Source of the DNA: Azospirillum sp. B510
GTDB taxonomy: Bacteria; Pseudomonadota; Alphaproteobacteria; Azospirillales; Azospirillaceae
Length of the DNA: 64,000 nt
Direction of reading: 5' to 3'
Assembly (NCBI RefSeq): GCF_000010725.1
Contig: NC_013857.1
Span: forward strand, 614,001-678,000
In this document: piece by piece, positions 1-8,888 of the stretch
How positions within the stretch are numbered: position 1 is the stretch's first letter
How the letters are laid out: every line of letters begins with the position of its first letter
Notes under the pieces: generated by a model
What the model saw: only the letters and a program-made list of their open reading frames with translations
The model's database searches: none
Told to the model about the DNA's origin: nothing
Position numbers and translations under genes: made by a program

Positions 1-1311
1 GCGACCACCGCCATGCTGCTGCCCAACACCAGCTTCGGCGTCGCCTATTACCCGAACGCCATCATTCTCTATGTCGCCCCCACGTCCTACGCCGACGCCA
101 AGGCCACGGGCACCCCGCTCACCGCCAACCAGCAAGCCGCGGCAAGCGCCCTCGACCGCGTCCGCGGGGCGACCGGCAACGGCGTCTCCGCCGACAGCGC
201 AACCAGCATCCTGCTCGCCGGCTTCGGCACCGCGGGCACCGGCGACGCCCTGCGGACGGGGCTGACCACGCTCTCCGGCGCCGGCACTCTCGGCGCCGCT
301 TCAAGCAGCCTGACCGTCGCCCGTGGCATGGGCCAGTCGCTCGGCGCCCGCATGACCCAGCTCCATGATGGCCGCGGCGGCATCGCGGAGGCGGCGTCGC
401 GGGATCTGTTCAGCCTCAATGTCGGCAGCGACGGCGGCGGCATCGAGGTCTCCAAGGCGGCGGCATCCGGCAATGGCGGAGCGCGCGGCATCAGCCCCTG
501 GGTACGCGGCCTCGGCGTCTTCTCGCGCAACTCCGGCGATGGCAACGCGCCGGGCAACCGCGCCACCATCGGCGGCGGCGTCGCCGGCGTCGACCTGGCG
601 GTATCGGACGAGGTCGTCGTCGGCGCCGGCTTCGGCTACGCCCGCAGCCGCACCAGGGGCAGCGACGGTTCCGGCCGGACCGATGGCGACAACTACCAGC
701 TCGCCGCCTACGGCACCTGGACTCCGGGCGCGTTCTTCGTCGACGGCAGCCTCGGCTACACCCTCAGCCGCTACGACACCCGCCGCGACATCGCCGTCGG
801 CGGACTGGCGGCGACCGCCAGCGGCGATACCCATGGCGGTACTTTCGGCGCCGCCATGCGCGCCGGAAAGCGCTTCACGGCCGGCGGCCTCGCCGTGGAA
901 CCGGATGTCGGGCTCTCCTATCACCATGTGAGGGTCGACGGTTTCACCGAACGCGGCGCCGGCGCCTTCAATCTGACGGTGGGCGACACCAGGGTGAACA
1001 GCCTGCGGAGCTCGCTGGGCGGTCGGGTGGTCGGTCAGGTCAGGACCGAGAACGGACTGGCGCTGGAGCCGGAGGCTCGTGTCCATTGGGAACACGAGTT
1101 CGCCGACCGCAACGCCGAAACCACCATGGCGGTGGTCGGACAGCCCTTCACCATCGCCGGCAGCCATGTCGGCCGCGACGCCGCCGTTCTCGGCGTCGGC
1201 CTCGCCGGTGTGCTCGGCGACGATCTCCGCCTGTTCACCAATTACGACGCCACCCTTCGCCGCCACCAGACCGACCATGCGGTCACGGTCGGCCTGAAGG
1301 CCAGCTGGTAA
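1..1311 (+). CDS. Autotransporter beta-barrel protein (5' end outside window)
   Basis: C-terminal part of an outer-membrane autotransporter. The reading frame is open from base 1, so the true start lies upstream; the first ATG in the window is at 13. Counting from that ATG, residues of about 160-432 form the translocator barrel. They show alternating Gly/aromatic strands, a typical SPWVRGLG entry into the domain, and a terminal Trp as the last residue, as expected for recognition by the BAM assembly machinery. Residues 1-150 are Ala/Gly/Ser-rich and look like the end of the passenger or the linker. What the passenger does cannot be told from this window. A strong stem-loop follows the stop. 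Confidence 0.85.
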   Translation, partial: ATTAMLLPNTSFGVAYYPNAIILYVAPTSYADAKATGTPLTANQQAAASALDRVRGATGNGVSADSATSILLAGFGTAGTGDALRTGLTTLSGAGTLGAASSSLTVARGMGQSLGARMTQLHDGRGGIAEAASRDLFSLNVGSDGGGIEVSKAAASGNGGARGISPWVRGLGVFSRNSGDGNAPGNRATIGGGVAGVDLAVSDEVVVGAGFGYARSRTRGSDGSGRTDGDNYQLAAYGTWTPGAFFVDGSLGYTLSRYDTRRDIAVGGLAATASGDTHGGTFGAAMRAGKRFTAGGLAVEPDVGLSYHHVRVDGFTERGAGAFNLTVGDTRVNSLRSSLGGRVVGQVRTENGLALEPEARVHWEHEFADRNAETTMAVVGQPFTIAGSHVGRDAAVLGVGLAGVLGDDLRLFTNYDATLRRHQTDHAVTVGLKASW

Positions 1312-1319
1312 GCACCCCG

Positions 1320-1355
1320 CCCCGCCGGCCGCGGTTTCCGCTCCGGCCGGCGGGG
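1320..1355 (+). terminator. Strong GC stem-loop after the autotransporter gene
   Basis: An 11-bp perfect stem pairs 1320-1330 with 1345-1355. A nested GCGG-TTT-CCGC hairpin lies in its loop. There is no T-run, so it may act as an mRNA 3' stabiliser or a weak terminator between two convergent genes. Confidence 0.45.
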
Positions 1356-1390
1356 CATCCGAAAAGAGACCGCATGATGGGACCGGACGC

Positions 1391-1942
1391 TCAGAAGGAC
1401 GCGTCCGGCTCCGTCAGGAACGCCTCCTCCTCCGGCGTGCCGGGGCGGCCGAGGATGGCGTTGCGGTGGGGAAAGCGGCCGAAGCGTTCGATGATCTCGC
1501 GGTGGCGCAGGGCATAAAGCACCGTGGTCTCGTCGCCAACCCGCTCGGTGAACAGCGCGACGGAGCGGTCCTGACTCGCCAGATCCTCATGATGCTCATA
1601 GGGCAGGTAGAGGAAGATCCGCTCGTCGGTGGTGCATTCCAGGTCGAAGCCATTGGCGACGGCATGGTCGCTCACGCACCTCGCCTTGTCGTCGGTGGCG
1701 AAGGCGCGCGGATCGTCACGGAAGATGTTGCGCGGCACCTGATCGAGCAGGACGCACAGCGCGATGCAGCCGTCGACATCGTCGATCCAATGATCGTAAT
1801 CACCGCGGGCCGCCGCCGCGTGATGCGGGCCCAGCGTGTCGGCGACCGCCCGGTCGAAGCTGGCCGATTTGCGGAACCAATAGGGTTTCATCGCCTCGTC
1901 GAACCAGAAATCGACGATCTCGTCGATCAGACTGTCCACCAT
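1391..1942 (-). CDS. DUF924 family protein
   Basis: 183 residues. The start at 1942 is chosen because GGAGAAGACGG precedes the ATG there and the protein then begins MVDSLIDEIVDFWF, the usual DUF924 opening with its FWF motif. The longer reading frame to 2041 adds an Arg-rich stretch overlapping the pet terminator and is unlikely to be translated. Family traits visible: LLDQVPRN(I/F)FR near the middle, YLPYEHHED, and a C-terminal RHREIIERFGRFPHRNAILGR. DUF924 proteins are cytosolic, all-helical and TPR-like, and have no agreed function. Confidence 0.9.
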   Translation of the reverse strand: MVDSLIDEIVDFWFDEAMKPYWFRKSASFDRAVADTLGPHHAAAARGDYDHWIDDVDGCIALCVLLDQVPRNIFRDDPRAFATDDKARCVSDHAVANGFDLECTTDERIFLYLPYEHHEDLASQDRSVALFTERVGDETTVLYALRHREIIERFGRFPHRNAILGRPGTPEEEAFLTEPDASF

Positions 1943-1990
1943 CCGTCTTCTCCGTCCCCTGCCAGCCGCCCGGACGACATATTTTCCCCA

Positions 1991-2021
1991 AACAAAACAG
2001 GGCGCCCGAAGGGGCGCCCTG
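1991..2021 (-). terminator. Rho-independent terminator of the petABC operon
   Basis: On the minus strand a 10-bp perfect stem (2021-2012 pairing with 2007-1998) with a 4-nt loop is followed at once by TTTTGTT (1997-1991). It lies 34 bases after the petC stop, in the right orientation to end petABC transcripts. Confidence 0.85.
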
Positions 2022-2054
2022 TCCAGTCCGAATCGCCTCACCGAACCGTCGGGC

Positions 2055-2816
2055 TCAGTGCAGCGTGCTCCACAGCTTGCGCTTGGTGGCGTACATCAGG
2101 CCGGCCAGCACCAGCAGGAACAGGATGACCTTGACGCCCATCTGCTTGCGGGCGTCCAGATGCGGTTCCGCGACGAAGGTCAGGAAGGTCGCCACATCGT
2201 GCGCCTGCTGCTCCACCGTCGCCTTGGTGCCGTCGGCGAAGGTGACGCCGTCGGGTTGCAGGATGTTCGGCATGCCGACCTGATGGCCGGGGAACACCTT
2301 GTTGTAGTTCATGCCGTCCATCAGCTTGACGTCGGCCGGCGGCTCCTCGAACCCGGTGAGGAAGGCGTAGATGTAATCCTCGCCGCCGACGCGGGCCTTC
2401 GCCATCAACGACAGGTCGGGCGGCAGGGCGCCGTTGTTCGACGCGCGGGCCGCCTGATCGTTGGCGAACGGCGACGGGAAGCGGTCGGCCGGAAGGCCCG
2501 GACGCTTGAACATCTCGCCGGCGTCGTTCGGACCGGCCGTCATCTCGTAACCGGCGGCGATGCCCTTCAGCTCGTCTTCCTTGAAGCCGATGCCGGCCAG
2601 CGTGCGGATCGGCACCAGACGCATGGAATGGCAGGCCGAGCAGACTTCCTTGTAGATCTGGAAGCCGCGCTGCGCCGCCGCCTTGTCGATGGTGCCGAAG
2701 ATGCCGGAATGCGGCCAGTTCTGCTTGGGGATATGCACGCCTTCGGAGGCCTGCGCGGCCCCGGCGATGCCGAGAGCCAGCGCCGCCGAGAGGATTGCGG
2801 TCTTCAACGCGCGCAT
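2055..2816 (-). CDS. petC: Cytochrome c1 of the bc1 complex
   Basis: 253 residues. Haem-c subunit of ubiquinol:cytochrome c reductase, passing electrons from the Rieske protein to periplasmic cytochrome c. It has an N-terminal signal peptide (about 1-24, ending AQAS), the CSACH haem-binding motif with C59, C62 and H63, and a C-terminal membrane anchor (about 228-245) followed by a Lys/Arg-rich tail. The ATG overlaps the petB stop by one base (TGATG), so translation is coupled. Unlike Bradyrhizobium and Rhizobium fbcH, cytochromes b and c1 are not one polyprotein here: the stop separates them. Confidence 0.97.
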   Translation of the reverse strand: MRALKTAILSAALALGIAGAAQASEGVHIPKQNWPHSGIFGTIDKAAAQRGFQIYKEVCSACHSMRLVPIRTLAGIGFKEDELKGIAAGYEMTAGPNDAGEMFKRPGLPADRFPSPFANDQAARASNNGALPPDLSLMAKARVGGEDYIYAFLTGFEEPPADVKLMDGMNYNKVFPGHQVGMPNILQPDGVTFADGTKATVEQQAHDVATFLTFVAEPHLDARKQMGVKVILFLLVLAGLMYATKRKLWSTLH

Positions 2817-4084
2817 CAGGCCTTCTCCATCGGCTTGGCATGGGCGCCGGCGGCGATGCCGCCCCCGCCCTTCAGAACGGACTCGGAGATGCTGTTGGGA
2901 AGCGGCAACGGACGCTCCAGCTTGCCCAGCAGCGGCAGCAGGATCAGGAAATGGAAGAAGTAGTAGAAGGTGCCGACGCGCGCGATCAGCAGCCAGGACC
3001 CCTCGGCCGGCTGGGAACCGGCATAGCCCAGGATCAGGGCGTCGATCGCCAGGATCCAGAAGAACTGGCGGTAGACCGGACGGAACTTGCAGCTGCGGAC
3101 CTTGGAGCGGTCGAGCCAGGGCAGGAAGGCCAGCAGCGCGATCGAGCCGAACATCGCCAGCACGCCACCCAGCTTGTCCGGGATCGCGCGCAGCATGGCG
3201 TAGAAGGGCAGGAAGTACCATTCCGGCACGATGTGCGCCGGGGTCACCAGCGGGTTGGCCGGGATGTAGTTGTCCGGATGACCCATGTAGTTCGGCATGA
3301 AGAACACGAACGCCGCGTAGATGATCAGGAAGATCACCACGGCGAAGCCGTCCTTGACCGTGACGTAGGGGTTGAACGGAACGGTGTCCTGCGGGCCCTT
3401 GGCGTCGATGCCCAGCGGATTGTTCGACCCGCAGACATGCAGCGCCGCCGTGTGCAGGACCACCAGCCCCAGCAGGACGAAGGGCAGCAGGAAATGCAGG
3501 GCGAAGAAACGGTTCAGCGTCGGGTTGTCGACCGAGAAGCCGCCCCACAGCAGGGTGACGATGGGGTCGCCGACGATCGGGAAGGCCGAGAACAGGTTGG
3601 TGATGACGGTGGCGCCCCAGAAGCTCATCTGGCCCCAGGGCAGCACATAGCCCATGAAGGCGGTGCCCATCATGACGAGGAAGATGATGACGCCGAGGAT
3701 CCACAGGATCTCGCGCGGGGCCTTGTAGGAGCCGTAATAGAGCGCGCGGAACATGTGGATGTAGACGGCGATGAAGAACATCGACGCGCCGTTGGCGTGC
3801 ACGTAGCGGATCAGCCAGCCGTAATTCACGTCGCGCATGATGCGCTCGACCGAATCGAAGGCCAGCGAGGTGTGCGACGAATATTGCATCGCCAGGAACA
3901 GGCCGGTGGCGATCATGATCACCAGCATGATGCCGGCGATCGCGCCGAACGCCCACAGATAGTTGACGTTCCGCGGCATCGGATAGTGATTGTACTCGTG
4001 ATCCAGCATCGTGAAGATCGGCAGGCGGCTGTCGATCCAGTTCACGACCGGATTCTTGAATTTGGTGGCTTGAACCTGAGCCAT
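2816..4084 (-). CDS. petB: Cytochrome b of the bc1 complex
   Basis: 422 residues, a normal length. Integral membrane subunit carrying the two b haems and both quinone sites. Visible landmarks are the two His-containing helix pairs (HANGASMFFIAVYIHMF and HFLLPFVLLGLVVLHTAALH) and the Qo-site PEWY motif within IVPEWYFLPFYAMLRAIPDK. About eight hydrophobic helices can be counted. The start at 4084 gives the family-typical MAQVQATKFKNPVVNW N-terminus and has GGAG about 10 bases upstream. It is the second gene of petA-petB-petC, 28 bases after petA. Confidence 0.97.
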   Translation of the reverse strand: MAQVQATKFKNPVVNWIDSRLPIFTMLDHEYNHYPMPRNVNYLWAFGAIAGIMLVIMIATGLFLAMQYSSHTSLAFDSVERIMRDVNYGWLIRYVHANGASMFFIAVYIHMFRALYYGSYKAPREILWILGVIIFLVMMGTAFMGYVLPWGQMSFWGATVITNLFSAFPIVGDPIVTLLWGGFSVDNPTLNRFFALHFLLPFVLLGLVVLHTAALHVCGSNNPLGIDAKGPQDTVPFNPYVTVKDGFAVVIFLIIYAAFVFFMPNYMGHPDNYIPANPLVTPAHIVPEWYFLPFYAMLRAIPDKLGGVLAMFGSIALLAFLPWLDRSKVRSCKFRPVYRQFFWILAIDALILGYAGSQPAEGSWLLIARVGTFYYFFHFLILLPLLGKLERPLPLPNSISESVLKGGGGIAAGAHAKPMEKA

Positions 4085-4112
4085 CTCGGGGTCTCCAGAA
4101 CCGTTGGGCCGC

Positions 4113-4682
4113 TTAACCGAGCCGGATCTTCGCATCGCCGGTGAAGGCATACGTCGGCAGGACCAGGTTGGCGGGGGCCGGGCCCTTGCGGATGCGCCCA
4201 GCGGTGTCGTAGTGCGAGCCGTGGCAGGGGCAGAACCACCCGCCATAGTCGCCGCGCGGATCGGTGACCTTCTGCCCAAGCGGCACGCAGCCCAGATGCG
4301 TGCAGATGCCGATCACGATCAGCCATTCCGGCTTCTTGACGCGGGCATCGTCGGCGACCGGATCGCGCAGGTCGCCCAGATTGACCGTCTTGGCGGATTC
4401 GATCTCCTCGGCGGTGCGGTGGCGGACAAAGACAGGCTTTCCGCGCCAGGTGACCGTGATGGCCTGGCCGACGGCCACGGGGGCCAGATCGACGTCGATG
4501 GAGGCGAGCGCCAGGGTGTCGGCCGCCGGGTTCAGGCTGTCGATGAAGGGCCATGCCGCCGAGGCCGCCCCGACAACGCCGACCGCACCGGTGGCAAGAT
4601 ACAGAAAATCGCGGCGGGAACCCCCCTCGCCGCCGGAGGCCGCGTGGCCACCCGTCCCGGGCGGATGCGTGGTCTGAGCCAT
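4113..4682 (-). CDS. petA: Rieske iron-sulfur subunit of the bc1 complex
   Basis: 189 residues. Carries the high-potential 2Fe-2S cluster. Ligand boxes are CTHLGC (C127, H129, C132) and CPCHGS (C151, C153, H154). The N-terminus has a SRRDFL twin-arginine motif at 22-27 followed by a hydrophobic anchor (about 28-47), so export is by Tat with the anchor kept. The ATG at 4682 has AGGAG 10 bases upstream; the frame extends to a TTG at 4700, which is disfavoured. It is the first gene of petABC and divergent from trmL. Confidence 0.97.
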   Translation of the reverse strand: MAQTTHPPGTGGHAASGGEGGSRRDFLYLATGAVGVVGAASAAWPFIDSLNPAADTLALASIDVDLAPVAVGQAITVTWRGKPVFVRHRTAEEIESAKTVNLGDLRDPVADDARVKKPEWLIVIGICTHLGCVPLGQKVTDPRGDYGGWFCPCHGSHYDTAGRIRKGPAPANLVLPTYAFTGDAKIRLG

Positions 4683-4920
4683 AAGCCTGTTTCTCCTCAA
4701 GGCATGCCCGACGCCCTTTGCCCGCGCCGGACGACCGATGGACCATAATCAATGCATGACACGGCGAACCTGCCCGCCGGAAGGAAAACCCTCAGGCACG
4801 CCGCATCCGTCCGGAGAGGGTATCTCCAGCGTCAGGCCTGCGGTATACCGTCGCGTCGACATCTTGAACAGTCCTTGGCCGGGGGACAATTTGTCGCGTG
4901 TGCCGGGGCTGACTATTTGT

Positions 4921-5451
4921 ATGCAAAACAAACACTTTGAGGCAAGTCCCGCTTTGCGTCTCGTCCTGTTCGAACCCGATATTCCGCAGAACACCGGCAC
5001 CCTGATGCGACTCGCGGCGGGGTTGGGCGTCGCTCTCGACCTGATCGAACCTTGCGGGTTCCTGCTCGACGACCGCCGACTCCGGCGCGCGGGCATGGAT
5101 TATATCGACCATCTCGACTGGACCCGCCACAGCTCCTGGGCCGCTTACTGCGCAACGCCGCGCGACGGGCGGCTGGTGCTGCTCACCACGCGGGCGGCGA
5201 TCCCCTACACCGACTTCCGCTTCGCCCCCGGCGACCGCATCCTGGTCGGGCGGGAGAGCGCCGGGGTGCCGGACGAGGTGCATGACGCCGCCGACGCCCG
5301 GCTGCTCATCCCGATGATGCCGCCCGCCCGCTCCTTGAACGTTGCGGTCAGCGCGGCGATGGTGTTGGGTGAGGCCCTGCGGCAGACCGCCGCGTTCAAC
5401 CATCGGCAAACCGCCGCAGCCACCGCTCCCGCACAGCCGGATACGCCATGA
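4921..5451 (+). CDS. trmL: tRNA (cytidine(34)-2'-O)-methyltransferase, SPOUT family
   Basis: 176 residues. Methylates the wobble ribose of certain tRNAs using SAM. The SPOUT trefoil-knot pattern is visible: the N-terminal FEPDIPQNTGTLMRLAAG, the middle GDRILVGRESAGVP and the C-terminal PMMPPARSLNVAVSAAMVLGEALR. The start at 4921 is picked because the residues before it do not resemble the family; no good ribosome binding site precedes it. The C-terminus is some 20 residues longer than in E. coli and Ala/Thr/Pro-rich. The stop overlaps the hemF start (ATGA), so the two are co-translated. Confidence 0.92.
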   Translation: MQNKHFEASPALRLVLFEPDIPQNTGTLMRLAAGLGVALDLIEPCGFLLDDRRLRRAGMDYIDHLDWTRHSSWAAYCATPRDGRLVLLTTRAAIPYTDFRFAPGDRILVGRESAGVPDEVHDAADARLLIPMMPPARSLNVAVSAAMVLGEALRQTAAFNHRQTAAATAPAQPDTP

Positions 5452-6323
5452 CCGTCGAAGCCAGTGTGATCGAAGACCGCAAGGCCCGCGCCGCCGCCTG
5501 GTTCAAGGAGCTGCGCGACCGCATCTGCACCGCCTTCGAGGCGCTGGAGGAGGAGCTGACCGGCACCCATGCCGACCTCCCCCCCGGCCGGTTCGAGCGC
5601 AAGAGCTGGACCCGCCCCGACCATGAGGGCGGCGAAGGCGGCGGCGGCACCATGTCGGTCATGAAGGGCCGGGTGTTCGAGAAGGTCGGGGTCAACATCT
5701 CGACCGTCCACGGCACCTTCAGCCCGGAATTCCGCGCCACCATCCCCGGTGCGGCGGAAACCGGCGAATTCTGGGCGTCGGGCATCAGTCTGGTGGCGCA
5801 TATGCGCTCGCCGCTGGTTCCGGCGACCCACATGAACACGCGCCACATCGTGACGACCAAGGGCTGGTTCGGCGGCGGCGCCGACCTGACGCCGATGGTC
5901 GCGGACGACCGCGACACGGCCGACTTCCATGCCGGCCTGCGCGCCGCCTGCGACCGCCATGACCCGGACTATTACCCGCGCTACAAGGAGTGGTGCGACC
6001 GCTATTTCCACCTGCCCCACCGGGGCGAGGCGCGCGGCGTCGGCGGCATCTTCTACGACCAGCTCGCTTCGGGGGATTGGGAGGCCGATTTCGCCTTCAC
6101 CCGCGATGTCGGCGCCAGCTTCCTCGACAGCTATGTCACCCTGGTCCGCCGCCACATGAACCGGCCCTGGACCGCCGAACAGCGCGAGCACCAACTGATT
6201 CGTCGCGGCCGCTATGTCGAGTTCAACCTGCTCTATGACCGCGGCACCACCTTCGGCCTGAAGACCGGCGGCAACACCGAAGCCATTCTGATGAGCCTGC
6301 CGCCCGAGGTGAAATGGCCCTGA
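5448..6323 (+). CDS. hemF: Oxygen-dependent coproporphyrinogen III oxidase
   Basis: 291 residues. Decarboxylates two propionates of coproporphyrinogen III to give protoporphyrinogen IX in haem synthesis, using O2. Family blocks seen are GGEGGGGTMSVMKGRVFEKV, GWFGGGADLTPM, the HxxxDxxYYPRYKEWCDRYF region and YVEFNLLYDRGTTFGLKTGG near the end. Length and ending (SLPPEVKWP) match the HemF family. It follows trmL with a 4-base overlap and sits next to the divergent bc1 operon, a sensible place for a gene that supplies haem under aerobic growth. Confidence 0.97.
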   Translation: MTVEASVIEDRKARAAAWFKELRDRICTAFEALEEELTGTHADLPPGRFERKSWTRPDHEGGEGGGGTMSVMKGRVFEKVGVNISTVHGTFSPEFRATIPGAAETGEFWASGISLVAHMRSPLVPATHMNTRHIVTTKGWFGGGADLTPMVADDRDTADFHAGLRAACDRHDPDYYPRYKEWCDRYFHLPHRGEARGVGGIFYDQLASGDWEADFAFTRDVGASFLDSYVTLVRRHMNRPWTAEQREHQLIRRGRYVEFNLLYDRGTTFGLKTGGNTEAILMSLPPEVKWP

Positions 6324-6338
6324 TTTGATTGGGCAGAC

Positions 6339-6677
6339 CTAACGGCGCCGGCCCATCTGGAGCCAGGGCGCCCAGGCCTGCTGGACCAGCTCGCCCCAGA
6401 GCCGCATCGGCGCCATCCACATCTCGACCAGCCCGGTGGCGGATGCCATCGGGTTGGCGTTCGGCTTTCCGAGCCCCGCGAAACCGGGGCCGGCGAGCAG
6501 CAGCGGGTTCATTAAGGTGGGGGCGAGCAGATTCGCGACGGCGCCGAAGGACGGGGTGGCGCGAAGCTGGATCGCGATCACCTCCGCCCCATCTTCCCCC
6601 GCCTCACGGTGGCGGATCTGGATTTCCAGGTTCGGCAGATGGGCGGTCAGCGTCGTCTCGTCCGGCTTGCGGTCCAT
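6339..6677 (-). CDS. Small protein of unknown function
   Basis: 112 residues, not recognised. AAGGGAG lies a good distance before the ATG at 6677. The N-terminal half is mixed (LPNLEIQIRHREAGEDGAEV); the middle is Leu/Pro/Gly-rich and fairly hydrophobic (about 45-70); the end is rich in Trp (MWMAPMRLWGELVQQAW) and finishes RRR. There is no signal peptide or clear membrane span. It converges on hemF with only 15 bases between stops and shares its orientation with the phosphatase gene upstream. Confidence 0.7.
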   Translation of the reverse strand: MDRKPDETTLTAHLPNLEIQIRHREAGEDGAEVIAIQLRATPSFGAVANLLAPTLMNPLLLAGPGFAGLGKPNANPMASATGLVEMWMAPMRLWGELVQQAWAPWLQMGRRR

Positions 6678-6784
6678 GCTCGCGCGCTCCCTTCAGGATC
6701 TGGCGGCGCCAGGATAGGGCTTTCGCAACCGCGAAGAAACCCTCTCCGAAGGAAAACGTCGAGACGATCCCGGTGAAAGCCGCT

Positions 6785-8779
6785 TCAAACCGCTTCCGCC
6801 GTCTCCGCCACCGGCAGCAGCCGGCGCATCACCAGGCACACCAGATCGCCGGCGACGGCGCCATCGGTGCCGGCATGGGCCTGGACCGTGCGCAGGACCA
6901 GTTCGGTGCGGTCGCGGGCCGACAGGGCACGGCCATGGGCCAGGGCGGCGGCGAGCCGCGCCTCGCCAAAGGGTTCGTGCTGACCGTCGATGGAGCGCAG
7001 CACGCCGTCGGTGCACAGGAACAGCGCCTCGTCCTGGGCCAGCACCGTCGTCGCCTCGGCATAGGGGGCGCCACGGCGCACGCCCAGGGCCGGACCGCCG
7101 GCATCGGACAGGAACTCCACCGCGCCATCCACGGCGATGCGGCAGGCGCCGCGATGGCCGGCGGCGGCATGGACCAGCGCCCCGGTGACCCGGTCATAGA
7201 CCGCGACGAAGGCGGAGGCGAAGCCGTTGAACGGGCTCTCGCCACATAGCCGCTCGTTGGCCTGGGTCAGGATCGCCGCCGGACCGATGCCGGAACGGGC
7301 GGACTCTCGGATGGCGCCACGCACCATCAGCATCAGGAAGGCCGCCGGCACGCCGCCGCCGGACACGCCGGCGACCACCAGCAGGCTGTGGCGCTCGTCC
7401 AGCTCGACCACGTCATAGAAGTCGCCGCTGACCGCATGGCCCGGCACCAGCGTGCCGTAGAACTGGCTGTCGCGCCCCACCGGAAGCTGGCGGGGCAGCA
7501 GGTTGGACTGCACGTCGCGGGCGGCGCGCTGCTCCTCCTCGATCAGTTGCTCGGCGGCGGCCAGCTTCTCGCTCTTGGTCTCCAGCTCCGCCCCGCGCAT
7601 GACCAGCTGGGCGTCGAGGGTCTCCTCACGCGCCGTCGCCTCCATCGCCATCCGGCGGAAAACGCGGGAGAGCCGGCCGAACTCGTCGTCGCGGTCGGCC
7701 GCCTCGTTCAGGGAGAGCGGATTGAAGCGACCGGCCTCCACCGCCTTGACCGCCTCGCTCAGCCGTTCCACCGGCGCCATCTGGTCGCGGGCGAAGCGCA
7801 GGCAGGCATAGACGCCGAGCGCCAGCACGAAGATGCCGACCAGCCCGCCGATCTTCAGCTGGCGGCCCAGCATCGCCCCCGGCTCGGTATAGGGCACCCG
7901 CACCACCGCGACCGCCGGAACGCCGGCGGCGGGACCGGTTGCCACGGCGGGGCCGGCATATTTGATCGGCGCCAGCGCGATCATGCCGGACCCCGACACG
8001 CGCAGCGTCACCTCGCCGCCGGGCGCGGCCGCCTTGGCCGCGGCGGTATCCGCCTCGGACAATGGGTTGCCGGCGCCATCGGCCATTACCGCGCCGCGGG
8101 CCAGCACCCGCCCATCACGGTCGAGCAGCCAGGCCGCCTCCACCGCGCGGGTGGCGAGCAGCCCGTCGATCAGGCCATCGGTCCCCGACCTGCGCAGGAT
8201 GTCGCCCAGCCGCCGCACCTCGGCGCCGACCTGGACGATGCGCGGCTTGTCGACACCGGCCACACCGGCGAATTTCATCAGCTTGCCGTTCTCCACCGCC
8301 GGCTCCGAGACCTGCGAGGAGGGTGAGCGGTTCAGCAGGCCGGTATAGGCGCCATGACGCGGCCCAGCCTTGGCATCCTGGCCGAACAGCGGGTCGGGAC
8401 CGGGTAGATTGTGCAGATAGGCGCGGCCACGATTGTCGGTGACCCACATCTCGTCCGGGCCGCCGGCCTCGGCGATCTGCTTCAGCCGGTCGTTGATCGC
8501 CCGCGGCGCCAGCTTCGCCGTTTCCGCCAGCGCCACCAGATGGGCGGTCAGCGTCGCCTCCGACAGCAGCCGTTCCGACAGCAGGGCATCCACCTCCTGC
8601 GGGATGTCGCGGGACTGGGCGGCGCCGCGGGCGAGCAGGCCGGCGGCCAGCCGCGCCTCCACCTCGATCCGCTCGGTCAGGGCGGCGCGCGTCGTCCAGG
8701 CCATCGCCGTGGTCACCGCCGCAACCGCCAGCAGCACCAGACCGGTGACCAGCAGGATCAAACGCTGTTGGAACGTCAT
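6785..8779 (-). CDS. Membrane SpoIIE/PP2C-type phosphatase with HAMP domain
   Basis: 664 residues. Order: membrane helix about 7-29, large periplasmic sensor domain about 30-310 (Cache-like), second membrane helix about 312-330, HAMP (FARDQMAPVERLSEAV onward), coiled coil, then a SpoIIE/RsbU-type phosphatase domain to the C-terminus. Such proteins usually dephosphorylate an anti-sigma-factor antagonist. The first metal motif (SGDFYD) and CTDGV are present, but the second motif reads AGVSGGG where the family has DVSGHG/DVSGKG, so one metal-binding Asp is Gly. Activity is therefore uncertain. The start at 8779 has a GGAGGGG stretch upstream. No antagonist or anti-sigma gene is nearby. An IS lies 110 bases upstream. 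Confidence 0.88.
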   Translation of the reverse strand: MTFQQRLILLVTGLVLLAVAAVTTAMAWTTRAALTERIEVEARLAAGLLARGAAQSRDIPQEVDALLSERLLSEATLTAHLVALAETAKLAPRAINDRLKQIAEAGGPDEMWVTDNRGRAYLHNLPGPDPLFGQDAKAGPRHGAYTGLLNRSPSSQVSEPAVENGKLMKFAGVAGVDKPRIVQVGAEVRRLGDILRRSGTDGLIDGLLATRAVEAAWLLDRDGRVLARGAVMADGAGNPLSEADTAAAKAAAPGGEVTLRVSGSGMIALAPIKYAGPAVATGPAAGVPAVAVVRVPYTEPGAMLGRQLKIGGLVGIFVLALGVYACLRFARDQMAPVERLSEAVKAVEAGRFNPLSLNEAADRDDEFGRLSRVFRRMAMEATAREETLDAQLVMRGAELETKSEKLAAAEQLIEEEQRAARDVQSNLLPRQLPVGRDSQFYGTLVPGHAVSGDFYDVVELDERHSLLVVAGVSGGGVPAAFLMLMVRGAIRESARSGIGPAAILTQANERLCGESPFNGFASAFVAVYDRVTGALVHAAAGHRGACRIAVDGAVEFLSDAGGPALGVRRGAPYAEATTVLAQDEALFLCTDGVLRSIDGQHEPFGEARLAAALAHGRALSARDRTELVLRTVQAHAGTDGAVAGDLVCLVMRRLLPVAETAEAV

Positions 8780-8878
8780 GGGATTGCGCCCGCCCCCCTC
8801 CGGCTGAAGCGAATGGCCGATGCAACGGCCGATGCAACCGCTTCTACCGGTCCGCAACGCGCAAGTCCAGGCGTCGGG

Positions 8879-8888
8879 CCGCCGCAGC
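8879..8888. repeat. Target-site duplication, left copy, of the ISAs1-family IS
   Basis: CCGCCGCAGC directly abuts the left inverted repeat and is repeated exactly at 10113-10122. A 10-bp duplication fits this IS family. Confidence 0.9.

Noticed and set aside
2055..3956. A single 633-residue frame joining cytochrome b-like and c1 sequence
   Set aside because: Only the part from 2816 downward is petC; the upstream part is petB read in a wrong frame. Cytochromes b and c1 are separate genes with a TGATG overlap.
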